In this document: positions 45,280 through 56,465 of the stretch, piece by piece
Position numbering within the stretch: position 1 is the first letter of the stretch
Layout: every line of letters begins with the position of its first letter
Origin: Steinernema hermaphroditum
Taxonomy: Eukaryota > Nematoda > Chromadorea > Rhabditida > Steinernematidae
Length of the DNA stretch: 64,000 nucleotides
Assembly: GCA_030435675.1 (NCBI GenBank)
Contig: CM059624.1
Span: forward strand, 1,574,769-1,638,768
Direction of reading: 5' to 3'
The notes under the pieces: model-generated
Seen by the model: only the letters and a program-made list of their open reading frames with translations
What the model was told of the DNA's origin: nothing
Database searches by the model: none
Position numbers and translations under genes: made by a program

Positions 45280-46560
45280 ACGTGTTGGCAAAACATTTCT
45301 GTGTTTACATGACACTAAAAGTTATCAAAACACTAATGGTTTGATATACCATGAGGGCGGATATCCTGTCCACTAATCCACACTTTTTTTAATGGAGATT
45401 CGACATGTCCGGTCAGCCCGTTGGACCGTAAACACGACGAATAGTGCTATTTTAGCTAGCCGGACATACCTTTGAAATGGGGCTCCATAGGTGGAAAAGT
45501 ACTACAAGTTCTTCCGCTGTGGCATCCAATATTGATCTCACCAAACTTCATGCAATTCCTTCATAATTTTCTCCCTTTTTCCAATGAAAGGACTCACTGG
45601 CTTCTTCTAATCCGCCTTTGTTTGGCTCGAGGTGGTCCAGTGAGAATTGCGTTGATGCACGCATTGTCTAGGTCCTGAAAGGATTTCTTTGATTTGCAAA
45701 GCTGTTTACAGGGATTCGTAGTATGCACAGGGATTAGGGTACCATTAGTGCCAGAAAAATCGGTAAGCAAGAAGCTACTTGTATAGACGGCTTTGCACCT
45801 TTGTTTTCAAATTTACTCACACAGAACATAAGCACTGACAACACCACAAGCACAAGCAGATTTATGAAAGCATGCGCCCTCTAGAAAATTCGAAAAAAAA
45901 TGGAACCATTTCGCGATGTTCGTTTATTCCCAACAACAACAAACAACAAAGCTTCTGTGATCCGTGTTCAACATCAAGACATCAGTGTCCCCCTCAAAGT
46001 TGCCACATCGAACACTTCCTTTGCTAACAGAGAGTTCTTGCACTGTATACTCACAATCCTGGGAATTTTCATTAAAAACGCTTTCAACACAGGAAAGTTT
46101 GCACGTACCGCTCCTCCATCATAAATCTCAACTGTGACGAGTGACGTTTCCTTTGAAAACAGTCGCAGAACATTCGAAGCTGTAGATTGGGTGAGTAAAC
46201 GCGTCTTTTTCTCCGAAGGAATATTCGCTTCTTTGCAACAGTCGTACACGAAAACGTCATAAAGTAGTGGAACCTTGTTCAAGGCTTCCAAATCGGGGAT
46301 TATCACTTTCTGGCCGTTTTCGTTTCTATATACAGTCAGGTAAACATTGGAAGTGTCTTGAGCGCCGATCAGTACAACATAAACGCCAACAGACTCCTTG
46401 AAGAAGGTGCTAGCTATATTGCCCAAGCTTCGAAGCTGCTTGAGTTGCTCAGAGTGAGATCGGGTTAGCTGTTGACAGAGCTCCTCGACGAACAAAGCTG
46501 GAATTTTGTCCATAGCGGTCCAGCTTTATGGAGTATATCATTTTGAGGGTAAAACTAAGT
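45280..46560. repeat. Composite inverted duplication, left arm
   Basis: Outer block 45280-45790 (gtccggtcagcccgttggac, tggctcgaggtggtcca) and inner block 45970-46560 (the gene below) reappear inverted at 48000-48500 and 47330-47830. A further copy of the outermost 140 bp lies at 46845-46985 in plus orientation, so the structure has been rearranged after duplication. Confidence 0.75.
45974..46513 (-). CDS. Divergent nematode-specific protein, intact copy
   Basis: Uninterrupted frame of 179 residues (starts MDKIPALFVEELCQQL). It has a helical start with LTRSHSEQLKQLRSLG, a beta-rich middle (VGVYVVLIGAQ, VYLTVYRNENGQKVIIPDLE) and a helical end (VLRLFSKETSLVTVEIYDGG, ATLRGTLMS). I do not recognise the family; the build recalls the FTH-type modules of lineage-expanded nematode proteins, which is inference only. 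A decayed inverted copy lies at 47.3-47.8 kb, and it is the conservation between them that marks this as a real gene. Confidence 0.55.
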   Translation of the reverse strand: MDKIPALFVEELCQQLTRSHSEQLKQLRSLGNIASTFFKESVGVYVVLIGAQDTSNVYLTVYRNENGQKVIIPDLEALNKVPLLYDVFVYDCCKEANIPSEKKTRLLTQSTASNVLRLFSKETSLVTVEIYDGGAVRANFPVLKAFLMKIPRIVSIQCKNSLLAKEVFDVATLRGTLMS

Positions 46561-47329
46561 TAAATAGCGATTGATAGCATGCGCTTGCATTGCTTTGGCA
46601 GTGTGTTCGGTGGAGGCATTTAGTCATGTCCAGTGGGAAATAGTGCGAAATTCTTTCAGAATTTGCCAAACTCTGTTCTTATACAAACATTTGGTCAGCC
46701 GAACATGAGGAACCGTCTACCTGTGAGTGCTATTAGACAAGGCTGCTTAAACGTTACGCATCTGCTTTTAAGTATCATTCTATGTGGTCGTAGCTTTCGA
46801 ACATTAAAAGCGAAGCCAAACACATGCCATCACACGCTATTTACCGGACATGTCGAATCTCCATTCGAAAAGTGTGGATTAGTGGACAGGATATCCGCCC
46901 TCATGGCATATCAAACCATTAGTGTTTTGATAACTTTTAGTGTCATGTAAACACAGAAATGTTTTGCTCACACTTGTATGGAAATATTCCCAACACGTGT
47001 GTGGAAATATGCAGGAAATGAGAGGGTGCATCTTGGTGTAGAAACGTGGATAAGCAGATGTCTCCTAGTGACATTATACAGGGAGCCATGCTCGACTCCA
47101 TAGACAAGTGGAAGGTCCTAACACATCAACTTATCCGCATTCGTCTGCATGGGAGTGCTATTAGACAAGGCCGCTCAAAATCAGGTTACGCGATAGAACC
47201 ACATTTTATGTGATCGTAGCTTTCGTACCTTAAAAGCGAAGACAAACACATGTAACACGCTATTTGACCGAATCTTACACTCGAAATTCACCAAACCTTG
47301 GCCACTACAGACAGAATTACAGCTATATT

Positions 47330-47808
47330 CATCGAGGAGCTTTGCCATCAGCTCACCCGATCTCATTCTGAGCAACTCAAGCAGCTCCTCTGTTGGAGCA
47401 ATGTAGCCAGCACCTTTTCCAAGGAGTACATTGGTGTTCGCTCATGACACTTCTAAAGTCTACATGTCTATTTACTGATACGAAGACGGTCAGAAACTCA
47501 TTATCAACGATTTGGAAGCCCTGCACAAAGTTCCATTACTTTATGAGGTTGCAGCTTTTTTTCAATGGCGCAAAGAAGCAAAAATTGCTTCGGAGAAGAA
47601 GGTTCAACTCCGCACCCACTCCACAGCTTCGACAGTTCTGCAGCTGTTTTCAAAGGAATCGTCTCTCAATGCAGTACCGAATAACTTTCCCGTCCTCAAA
47701 TCGTTTTTAATGAGAATTCTCAGGATTGTGAGCATTCAGCACAGGAACTCTTTGTTGGCAAAGCATATTATCGATGTGGCAACTTTGAGGGGGACACTGA
47801 TGTCTTGA
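47330..47808 (+). pseudogene. Inverted, decayed copy of the 45.97-kb gene
   Basis: Matches the intact copy from EELCHQLTRSHSEQLKQL to the end (KVPLLYEV, QLFSKESSLNAV, SLLAKHIIDVATLRGTLMS). The first part stops early after GVRS, and the second part runs in another frame from about 47500. It also lacks about ten codons in the region of EIYDGGAVRA. Not functional as read. Confidence 0.75.
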
Positions 47809-47999
47809 TGTTGAACACAGCTCAAAGAAGTGTACTCTGTTGGTGTTGTTGATGATACCGGCCTGTTCTGAATCATGATGTACGAAAGCAGCGTTCTTAA
47901 ATCTTCTTATGTTTGTTGTGCTGTCAGTACCGATATTCTTTGTGAGTTCAGTACTGTGTGCTTCCTAAGAATAAAGTTGCAGTGGGCCTTCCTCATGTA

Positions 48000-48500
48000 G
48001 CTTCTTGCTTACCCATTTTGCTGGCACTAATGGTGCCCAAATCCCTGTGCATTCTACGAATCCCTGTAAACAGCTTTGCAAATCAAAGAAATCCTTTCAG
48101 GACCTAGACAATGCGTGCATCAACACAATTCCCACCGGATCACCTCGAGCCAAACAAACGCGGATTAGAAGAAGCCAGGGAGTCCTTTCATTGGAAAAAG
48201 GAAGAAAATTATGAAGGAATTGTGTGAAGTTTGTTGAGGCCAAGATTGACTGAGACACTGAGACTATGGGGCCATTTGAAAGGCACGTCTAACTATTATC
48301 TAAAATAGCATTATTCGTCGTGTTTACGGTCCAACGGGCTGACCGGACATGTCGAATCTCCATTAAAAAAAGTGTAGATTAGTGGACAGGATATCCGCCC
48401 TCATGGTATATCAAACCATTAGTGTTTTGATAACTTTTAGTGTCATGTAAACACAATAATGTTTTGCCAACACGTGTGGATATATACAGGAAATATATGG
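48000..48500. repeat. Composite inverted duplication, right outer arm
   Basis: Complement of 45280-45790: it contains gtttacggtccaacgggctg, the ggacaggatatccgccctca stretch and the gtaaacagctttgcaaatca block. The inner arm is the pseudogene at 47.3-47.8 kb. Confidence 0.75.
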
Positions 48501-48995
48501 AGAGTCGGGAATGGTTCCATTGGCAGGTGCTACGTCCTAATGGATCAAGTTATTCAAGACAAAGGGTACACTTTTCCAATGCGTCCTTTCCGTATCCATG
48601 CGAAACTTGATTTCTGACTTTGTTCACCGATGATTGACAGCTTTTCACTGTACAGAAACGTTCACAGTACGCATACCCAGTCTTTATTGCCGTATACAAA
48701 GAGATGCTTTTATTTTTGTGGGACATTTTCAAGTCAACACATAGATTTGTTAATCCATTATGTAGACGAAACATATCCGCCCTCTGAGTCGTTTACGGCT
48801 TATCCTCATTCAGGTATCTTTACTACAAAAGACAACATTTAGTCTCCCAAAAACATGCGGTCATTCGGTAAAAGCCTGCTTAGAAATGTGTATGAACCTG
48901 TCTGAAAGGAATCCGCCTTCATGGTCGTGTGTTCGATAAGTGCCCTACCCCTAACTTCAGGCCAATAGAAATCTCTCTCAAATATATCCCCAGAA
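48501..48995. other. Intergenic, nothing recognised
   Basis: No gene, RNA gene or shared repeat was identified. Confidence 0.4.
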
Positions 48996-48999
48996 AGGA

Positions 49000-49245
49000 C
49001 GAGGCGAAGTCTGCTGCGTCAACCGCACCGAAGACGGGATTCAACGTCGCCTGTCATGCTCCACCTTGGATACAGCCTCTTTGTCGCTTCGAAGCCCGCG
49101 CACACTGATGGGATTCAGACGTCGCGCTCTGCGCCGAAGAAAGAAGATCAGCAGCTACTACGGTGATATACGGTTCTCCTTTGAGCATTATGAGATATCT
49201 TGCATGACGAATGTCATTGATTCAAGAGTAAATGTAAATGTAAAG
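49000..49245 (+). repeat. Dispersed repeat family A, 3' part
   Basis: Aligns with 10070-10310: caacgtcgcctgtcatgctcc, gccgaagaaagaagatcagc, a cggtgatatacgg block and gcattatgagatatcttgc, ending in a gattcaagagtaaatgtaaa tail of taaatg repeats. Confidence 0.65.
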
Positions 49246-49994
49246 GACGAGGCAGTTGATTCAGAGCGTCAAAAGCCCTTTCTTCTTAAAGAATTTGCGG
49301 AGGTCAACCTTTTGACTATTGAACATTGATCAACATCGCACTACCTCGTCTAGACCCTATTCCTAGGATGAAAAACGATCAAACTTCAACCGTAATTACA
49401 CGAATGGCCTAACCGCCACTTACATTTCCTTTCGACCATTAATTAGCCTCTGCATCTACCTTGGTTAATGACAATCTTCGCTGCTTGACCGCTAATCTCT
49501 GTTTATACGAACGCTAATCAGCGAACCTTAGAATAGTGACAAGAAATTAAGATGGAGCCTAGTCAAGCAGAAGCTGCAGAAGGTAGCTCAAGCGAAGAAG
49601 TCCCTTTTCTTCACGGGCCAAAAACCACGGCTTCATTATGAACGCTTTTCCTGCAAAAGGATGTGCGTTTGTTTTTCTCGAAGCCCCTCTTTTCGTCTTG
49701 TGACAACCACGTTTTCCGGTTTAACCTTCTTCCGAAGCTTTAGTGATGAAAAGGCTAAGTGATCTTTGGTGGACTTGGATTTCGCAATGTGTACCCAGCA
49801 CGCCTGGGGTGGTCCTTTGGATCACAAGTGGGTGGTCAGAAGCCGCGAAATGGCAAACTTATGACCTAAAACCTGTGACGCAGTAGCTGCCTACGTGAAC
49901 CATACCGTCCCAGGAGATGTCCTAACACGTATAATTACCATAAGACCCACATGGAACAGGTCGCATAGGTGGCGCTTCTTCTTCGCTAATCCCC

Positions 49995-50178
49995 CGCTCG
50001 CGCGTCCGCGACGCGTCTTTGTTTTCCCGCGCCTCCGGGACTCACTCGGTGACACGCCTCTTCTCCGGCGGCGCTTCCCCTCGGCCGCACAAAACTCGCT
50101 GATCCGTCCATCAGACGCCACTAATTGGCTTCCGTTCGCCGGTCGGTATATAATCTCTTCCTGTATTACAGGCACGCC
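49995..50178 (+). promoter_or_regulatory. Conserved promoter of MSTQ copy 2
   Basis: About 180 bp upstream of the ATG are nearly identical to the upstream region of MSTQ copy 3 (55510-55692, inverted), while the DNA further out diverges. The block includes tatataa at 50147-50153, about 30 bp before the ATG, a ctaattggct CCAAT-like string, and cgcgtccgcgacgcgtc, an imperfect palindrome. Conservation in both copies marks it as the likely promoter. Confidence 0.6.
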
Positions 50179-51126
50179 ATGTCCACTCAGTCGACGCCGG
50201 CCATGCCCACCCACCGCGGCTTCTCCAGCAAGGCGCGCGAGATCCTTCTCGACCCGCCCGGAACGTCCACCATGCAGCAGCAACAGGCGAAACTAGGTAA
50301 CATCCAAGAAAGCCCTAGCCGCGCACCGCATTCACTCCGGCGACTCTTTGGTTTAGCGAAGATGGATGGATCCTTTCGACGCACTGATTCGGTGGGGAGT
50401 CAGAAGTCGAATTCGTCGACCAAGTCCAGTCCGGTCAAAGATTCCGGTACGTGAGTTCTGTTTACCATTGAGGCTTCTTATATCTTTCAAATCTCTTTTC
50501 ATTCACCCTTATACCAATCGATTCCTAGGTCTTTGGACATCAAATTCCATGTACATTGATCACCTATCTCGACCACACGATAGCTTATTGTCCTAACCAC
50601 ATTGCAACTATGCCCATCTAATCCCCCTGCACTCATCTTGACCCGTTCCAGAGTTCGACAACCTCGACGACTTCCCTAAAGTCCAGAAGCAGCCAAAAGT
50701 GCACAAACTTCTCGGCGAGATCGGCAAGACCAAATCGGCCAATGACCTTCTGCGCAAGACCACCATCATTAGGACGTTCCAGCAGCAGAACATCATGCGG
50801 CTGCCTAGGTGAGGACAACGGTTTCTACGCCGATGCCCCTTGAGGACATGCGTTCTTAGAAAAGCATACTAACATGCTAATTAGTCCCCCTCCCGTCCCA
50901 TCAGAACTCATATTCTTCCCCTAGCACCAAAACAGAAAATAGAAAGGATTAACGGAGTACCACCCTCCAAAGGCTTCTTGTAGATCTTCAATCCAAGAAT
51001 TTCAGTGTGGATTCCGACCTGGAGCACGCCAGCCGCTACCGTAATATCGTGCAGAGGGACGAAGACTTCGACGGCTTCAGTTATGAAGGCTCCGCTTCGC
51101 GCAAGAGCGCCTACGAAATGAAATGA
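50179..51126 (+). CDS. MSTQ-family protein, copy 2
   Basis: Exons 50179-50446, 50652-50808 and 51006-51126 join in phase to 181 residues. Starts MSTQSTPAMPTHRGFSSKAR, then EILLDPPG, a Gln run (MQQQQAK), RRLFGLAK, a Ser/Lys-rich stretch, EFDNLDDFPKVQK across the first intron, LLGEIGKTKSANDLLRKTTI, and in exon 3 a conserved VDSDLEHASRYRNIVQR and a SAYEMK end. No membrane or signal sequence. An aataaa lies about 105 bp after the stop. The Ser/Thr-rich basic segments suggest a phosphorylated regulatory or scaffold protein, which is inference. The nearest relative is the inverted copy at 55 kb. Confidence 0.75.
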
Positions 51127-51364
51127 TCATGCACTGCCCATTAATGACTATTTGTGTATGAGCCTCCCTAAGGAGAGTCGTGAGCAGATATTATTAGTAC
51201 ACCTGACCTAGCCTATAAACATAACCTTCAGAAATAAAGTGTTTGTTTGAGTAAATGACGATGATCAGCTAGTCATAATAAGGAAGCACTTATTATCCAA
51301 GTAGTCACAAATGTAGGATGCAATTCAAAAATAGCAATATTAAGGCCATCCATTAATATGAAGG

Positions 51365-51580
51365 CTAAGGGTGATGATGGGAATCCATCTCGTTTGCCAT
51401 TTTGGTATCATCGGATTCGGCTCTGCGCCGCCACGATTTCTGTGATCTGCGCACTTGAACCGTTGGCTCGGTTACTTTAGGCTGTTTGCGATCCGCATCT
51501 TTGTCTTTGATTGCATCGTCCTAAGGAGGCTCAGGAGGCTCTCTATTTTGCATCAAAGGAGTCCTTTTTTCGGAGGTCAT
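51365..51580 (-). pseudogene. Small hydrophilic ORF with an in-frame amber stop
   Basis: From the ATG at 51580 a frame reads 19 residues (MTSEKRTPLMQNREPPEPP), a TAG at 51523-51521, then 51 further residues (begins DDAIKDKDADRKQPKVTEPT, includes RRSQKSWRRRAE) to a stop at 51367-51365. Composition is continuous on both sides of the TAG. No splice donor exists between the ATG and the TAG, although cctccttag could serve as an acceptor for an exon starting after it. Pseudogene, last exon of another gene and stop-codon readthrough are all possible. Confidence 0.35.
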
Positions 51581-52124
51581 AAATGATAGCTCGCGACGAC
51601 GAGAAAATCTTAATGTCTCATAATGCTTCTTTCTCCAGACAAAACATGAGCGCCGCTCAGCTTCAATCAAAACCCAAAGACTTCGTCTTTCTCTCTCGGA
51701 ATCGGGTCTTCCAGGCAGGACCTCCTGGCCACTACGCTGCCTATTACTACTCCTCCCCTGGGAACGTCCTGAGAAACTTCACCGTTCGTCAGCGTCGTGA
51801 AACTTAATGTAATAATGTTTCAATGCGCCTGCTTGGGATCGAACGTCGATGTAACCGCCATGTAAACTTGTGATGTTTTCCCACTCTTTGAACTTCTGTA
51901 TCAAATGTCCAACGGCGTGACAAATAACGGTTATGAAAATGCCAAAAACGCCAAAACAAGACGCTTTCCATGACTCACCACGTCATGTTTTCCACTTCCT
52001 GTCGAGATCTTGCTATGTTTCCGTTTGTAATGAATGATTTTCCATTTTTGTAAATCGCGTACAAATTTCAACATTTCAACATATAAAAGAACGTGCGAAA
52101 GTAGAACGTGAAAAAAGTTTCGCC
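51581..52124. other. Spacer, nothing recognised
   Basis: One plus-strand frame of 74 codons (51583-51807) without domain or splice context. No gene is supported. Confidence 0.35.
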
Positions 52125-52235
52125 TGCGGGCGGATCCGAACCCCGGACCTTGAGAGTGATATTGATTCGTTCCGGTTTCCAACAGAGTGCACCCCGTTCA
52201 AGCGATGGCAATGCGCCACACAGACAGTTCAAAAG
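52125..52235 (-). repeat. Chimeric SINE-like and MITE-like repeat
   Basis: On the minus strand the head (gaactgtctgtgtggcgcat) matches the tRNA-related repeats at 15.5, 17.1 and 60.1 kb, while the tail (ccggaacgaatcaatatc and aaggtccggggttcggatcc) matches the arm of the hAT-type MITE at 59.6 kb. It joins both dispersed families in one copy. Confidence 0.5.
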
Positions 52236-53786
52236 AATGTATGTCCTCGCGACCGATAGACCATCTGTTTACTGGGTCATATCTGAACAAAAACGATTCT
52301 TTGAGCGCCAATGTGCTTCTCCATCCGGGCTACTGGCACCGGACCATGCTGATTCTGTAAGTTGTTACACCTAGAACTTCAATCAATTTCCTCTATATGT
52401 ACAGCTAACAAGAAAAAATGGATCATAAGCGTTGCGGTCATTGTGATCAAGCTCGTTGGGAAAAATGTATGTAAATGTAAAAATGTCCGAATGTATACAT
52501 GTAATAATACGCATTTATATCTCAAAATAGTTTTTCTTTGAATACAGCCAGGTTCCGAATAGACTCGAGTTTTTAATCTTGGCGACGTCAGCAGATGTTT
52601 GTTTCTTGATACAGTACATGAAAACACTTAATCCAAAGGTCGGAGTCAGGTAAACACAGGACAGATAAGTGGGAAGGCGACTATGCTTAGGCCTCCGGAG
52701 CTCATCCGAATTTCCAAAGAACTTAACTGGCCTGCTCAGGAACAGAGGTGGGCACGAACGGATCAGATCGGCTAGCCGTTTTTCGCCTCTCTGATACCCG
52801 ATTGGATTGCCGCCTTTGACTTTGATACCTTGCGAAGCAAGAAGGAAAGCGGTACGGTGTGATAATGTGCCTAACGATAGCCGGCTATATAGTTTCAAAT
52901 GGAATTATCGAATTAAAAACGGCATTGTCGACTGCAGTTCTCACAAATGCCAAATCTAAAAATGGAATTTACGATATCAGGCGCATCCACAAATAGCGTG
53001 TGCGCCAAAGAAGAAAAGTTCTAATTCGTCATCTAACCTTTTGACGTCAGCAATGTTTACAGTTGCGTTTTAGTATTTAGTAACGCGTTTTACGTAGAGC
53101 AATATTTTTCAGTATCCTTATGTGTATGCCAAATATTTTTTTTATATTTTCTTTCTCGTCGTCTGCGCTTCCTTTTACCGCTCCCGGCGAACGGTTCCAA
53201 TTCTCCCGGTATGTGTTGTCGCGGCCAGAAGCCCGTTCGGATCCAACTGAGCCGAGCCGAGTCGGCATCTCTGCTTGCACCTTCGAGCATCTCGTCTCTC
53301 AGACGCACGTTTCATTACAGTTTAATGATCATACCTGTCCTATTGGTGTAGATCTGCAGCAAAGACACGACTGATGCAATGAGACTTTCGAGGAAGTGAT
53401 GTGAGATTGGTGAATGGCTCATTAGGTTCCTTGTTTTCTAGAATGGCTACTAACATCTACGGACTTTTATTTCCAAAGGAAGTGAAGTGTTATATGAAAG
53501 AAAATGGGCCAACACGGAAGTGATGAAGCCGGATGGCGGCCGCTAGAGTGACATTAGGAATGAACGTATTCGCTGAAAAGGGCACAACAGGAGTTTAGTG
53601 GTGCACAGCGGAAACCCCGACCCGTAGCCTAGCACCGAACCTGCCCAACTCTGATTGCAACGCTAAATCATATCGGAAATGTACGCTCGAATTCGTCGAA
53701 CATCAGAGTCATTGAGAGAATAAACCACCGAAAAATCGAACCGTTCAAGTCAAGCACATATTAATTCGTAAGAGTTGGGGAACTAT
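52236..53786. other. Intergenic, nothing recognised apart from a GAGCC patch
   Basis: A short gagccgagccgagtcgg run at about 53250 is a relative of the satellite pentanucleotide. Short frames only; no gene supported. Confidence 0.4.
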
Positions 53787-53871
53787 CCAACCATAGCTCA
53801 GTTGGTAGAGCGGAGGACTGTAGTGTTGGTCAGAGATCCTTAGGTCGCTGGTTCGAATCCGGCTGGTTGGA
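53787..53871 (+). tRNA. tRNA-Tyr (GTA), intron-containing
   Basis: Full cloverleaf with acceptor CCAACCA/TGGTTGG, D arm, anticodon GTA, short intron and T arm GGTTCGAATCC; a run of six T follows within 6 bp as terminator. Identical to the copy at 25.6 kb except for one intron base. Confidence 0.95.
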
Positions 53872-53981
53872 ATCTTTTTTCGTTCCATTTGAAGTGTCAT
53901 TTGCTTGTCTTTTTAAACAAAAACAAACGACAAAAGACCGCCAAAAAGTCAATGAATACATACAAGAAAAGGGAAAAATAT

Positions 53982-54063
53982 CGCAGCGAGCAGGATTCGA
54001 ACCTACGCGGGCAGAGCCCATTTGATTTCGAGTCAAACTCCTTAACCACTCGGACATCGCTGC
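53982..54063 (-). tRNA. tRNA-Ser (CGA)
   Basis: Reverse strand gives acceptor GCAGCGA/TCGCTGC plus G, anticodon loop CTCGAAA (anticodon CGA), a long variable arm as in class II tRNAs (GGGCTCTGCCC) and T arm GGTTCGAATCC. About 110 bp from the tRNA-Tyr gene and in opposite orientation. Confidence 0.95.
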
Positions 54064-54796
54064 ATTGGTGTTGATCATCGTCGAATTGCATATCACCCTG
54101 CATCTGATTGATTCCCAAAGATATGCGATTTGCTATTATGGTGCCCATTTTCTCTGTGCATGGCTTTTTTTACTTCGCTTTAGGGACGGCTTCCTATCCT
54201 TTTTTTGCGCACCGAAATCCGGCGTGTTCGGCGCCAATCTCGAAAACACGGAATCCCTAATATGCCACTGACTAACCGCACATCACTTCCCCCGGATCTA
54301 AATTTGTCGCTTGACATTACCAATGAGGATATCCTTCAGCCAAAACATGGCAGAAATTTTGCCGAATACGTGGTGTGAACTTTCGATCTGCGAAAATATT
54401 ACTTATTATACTTAAGAGCCAACCCCAGGAAGCCAACCCAGGGAATAGTGTCAATCGATGAATCGCTAGAGCAATCTTGGCAAATCTCTTAAATCCGTTA
54501 AACCAAAAACCCTGATCTTCTTATGAAGGATAAAAAAGTGAGCCGAAAAGCAGCTGCTGAATAGAAATTGTGTAAGCGAAGAGCTTTTTCGTCTAATTGA
54601 TCGGATTGAACTTTCCCCCAGCAGCCAGGGATAAGTAGATGAGAAAGGATAAGATGCCTTGCTGCCAAACTGAATCGCCATGTTGTACAGTAAGATAGAT
54701 CCCGACAAAGAGCCACTGCATGGCCACTGCATGTTATCTGCATTTATCACACATCATTTTTGTGCCGAACAAATATTTCTGGAAATACTGCAGAGG

Positions 54797-55509
54797 TCAC
54801 TTCATGTGATAAGTGCTCTTCCGAGCTGCCTGTCCATCGAACACATCACTGAAGCTGCCAACGCTGCTGAACGATTCTTCACGCTGTACGATTTTGCGGT
54901 AGCGGGTAGCCTTTTCCAGGTCGGAGTCCACACTAAAATTGGCATGCGTAGAATTCGCAGAAACAGGGAAGAGCGTTTTACATACCTTGGTAATTTCAAG
55001 ATGTTCTCCTGCTGGAACGTCTTAATTACCGTGTTCTTACGCGTCACGTCACTGGCCGATTTGGTCTTCCCGATTTCACCAATTAGCTTGTGTACTTTAG
55101 GTAACTTCTGCACTTTAGAGAAGTCATCCAGGTCGTCGAATTCTGAAAATTCTGACGTTAAGTACATGTCTAATGAGGCTTGATGGGTCGTAAAACAAGG
55201 CTTACCTGACTCTCTGATAGGACTGGACTTCGTTGACAAATTCGACTTCTGCGTGCTCTGTGAATCGGATCGCCGAAAGATGGCACACCCGTTGAGGATA
55301 GCCCTTCGAAGCTCGCCTTCGCTTTCGACCTTCGCGAATCCGGAAAGTCGACGCAGTGGAGTGACGCGGCTAGGGCTTTCTTGGATGTTACCTAGTTTCG
55401 CCTGTTGCTGCTGCATGGTGGACGTTCCGGGCGGGTCGAGAAGGATCTCGCGCGCCTTACTGGAGAAGCCGCGGTGGGTGGGCATGGCCGGCGTCGACTG
55501 AGTGGACAT
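54797..55509 (-). CDS. MSTQ-family protein, copy 3
   Basis: Exons 55509-55206, 55142-54986 and 54932-54797 join in phase to 198 residues. The first 48 residues are identical to copy 2, then the middle differs by an insertion (EGELRRAILNGCAIFRRSDS) before the Ser/Lys-rich stretch. Exon 2 keeps the 157-nt size and LIGEIGKTKSASDVTRKNTV; exon 3 has VDSDLEKATRYRKIVQR and ends STYHMK. The long continuous frame through the first intron is accidental read-through; the gtaag donor and tttcag acceptor, and the identical architecture of copy 2, support splicing. It lies in inverted orientation to copy 2 with about 3.7 kb between the stops. Confidence 0.75.
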
Positions 55510-55692
55510 GGTGTGCCTGTAATACAGGAAGAGATTATATACCGACCGGCGAACGGAAGCCAATTAGTGGCGTCTGATGGACGGATCAGCGAGTTTTGTG
55601 CGGCCGAGGGGAAGCGCCGCCGAAGAAGAGGCGTGTCACAGAAGGAGCGTTGAAGGGGAGGAAAACAAAGACGCGTCGCGGACGCGCGAGCG
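55510..55692 (-). promoter_or_regulatory. Conserved promoter of MSTQ copy 3
   Basis: Inverted counterpart of 49995-50178, with the TATA string at 55535-55541 and the same spacing to the ATG. A deletion of about 20 bp relative to copy 2 is seen near 55640. Confidence 0.6.
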
Positions 55693-56465
55693 GGCAGAAG
55701 ATGTGCCTTAGGTGCTTCGCCCTAAGGGCCGCATAGTAATTATATACACAAATACACACGTATTCGATACTCATGAATGCGACCTAATCTGTACAAGGAT
55801 GGTCGCGTGTCCCATCTCTCGGAGGGTATAGCTGAAGCGAGAACTTTCAGAAAGAATCAGTATGCTTGAGCAGCTAATCATTACAATTTAGCGTAGTCCG
55901 TCAATGCGTGGGGCTTCATTGAACGTCTTTGAGGACAACAAGTACTCCTCTTCAATCCACTTAGCATATTTCCGTACATTTCGATTTCCGACTATTGCTA
56001 CATGTCGAAGATTCAAGAAAAGGGGATCTTTGAATCAACGATGGCCACCTCTCAACAAAATGATGTTTCGGTCAATGGTGTTTTGAATAATTTGGTTGTC
56101 TGATCTCTGGCTAGGCTGGGAAGTCCGAAAATTTTAGAGAACTTAATGAAAAAGGCGTGGAACGCAGCTGTGTGAGCTACGCAATTACATGTCCCGTAAA
56201 TACTGTATTGCCATACATTGACCCCACCAGAAATGGATCACCAAGTGATCATAATGGTAACTTAATAGGCTGTTTTCACTATCGAGAGATTATCGAACTC
56301 TTGATTTTCGAACACCCCAGCATCCGGCTATATGCCAAATAACGGAAATACACATTAGCGAGGTCTTCTAAAGTTCTATGTGCAGAGGAAGTCATATTTA
56401 ACGAAAAAGATATCAACAAGAAAGCCGCTGGTTTAAAGGAGCGAAATGTGGAATTCAGATGAATT
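55693..56465. other. Intergenic, nothing recognised
   Basis: Short frames only, without domain or splice context. Confidence 0.4.

Noticed and set aside
54802..55563. A single 253-codon minus-strand frame
   Set aside because: It is read-through of an int­ron in MSTQ copy 3; paralogue comparison and splice sites support three exons and another C-terminus.
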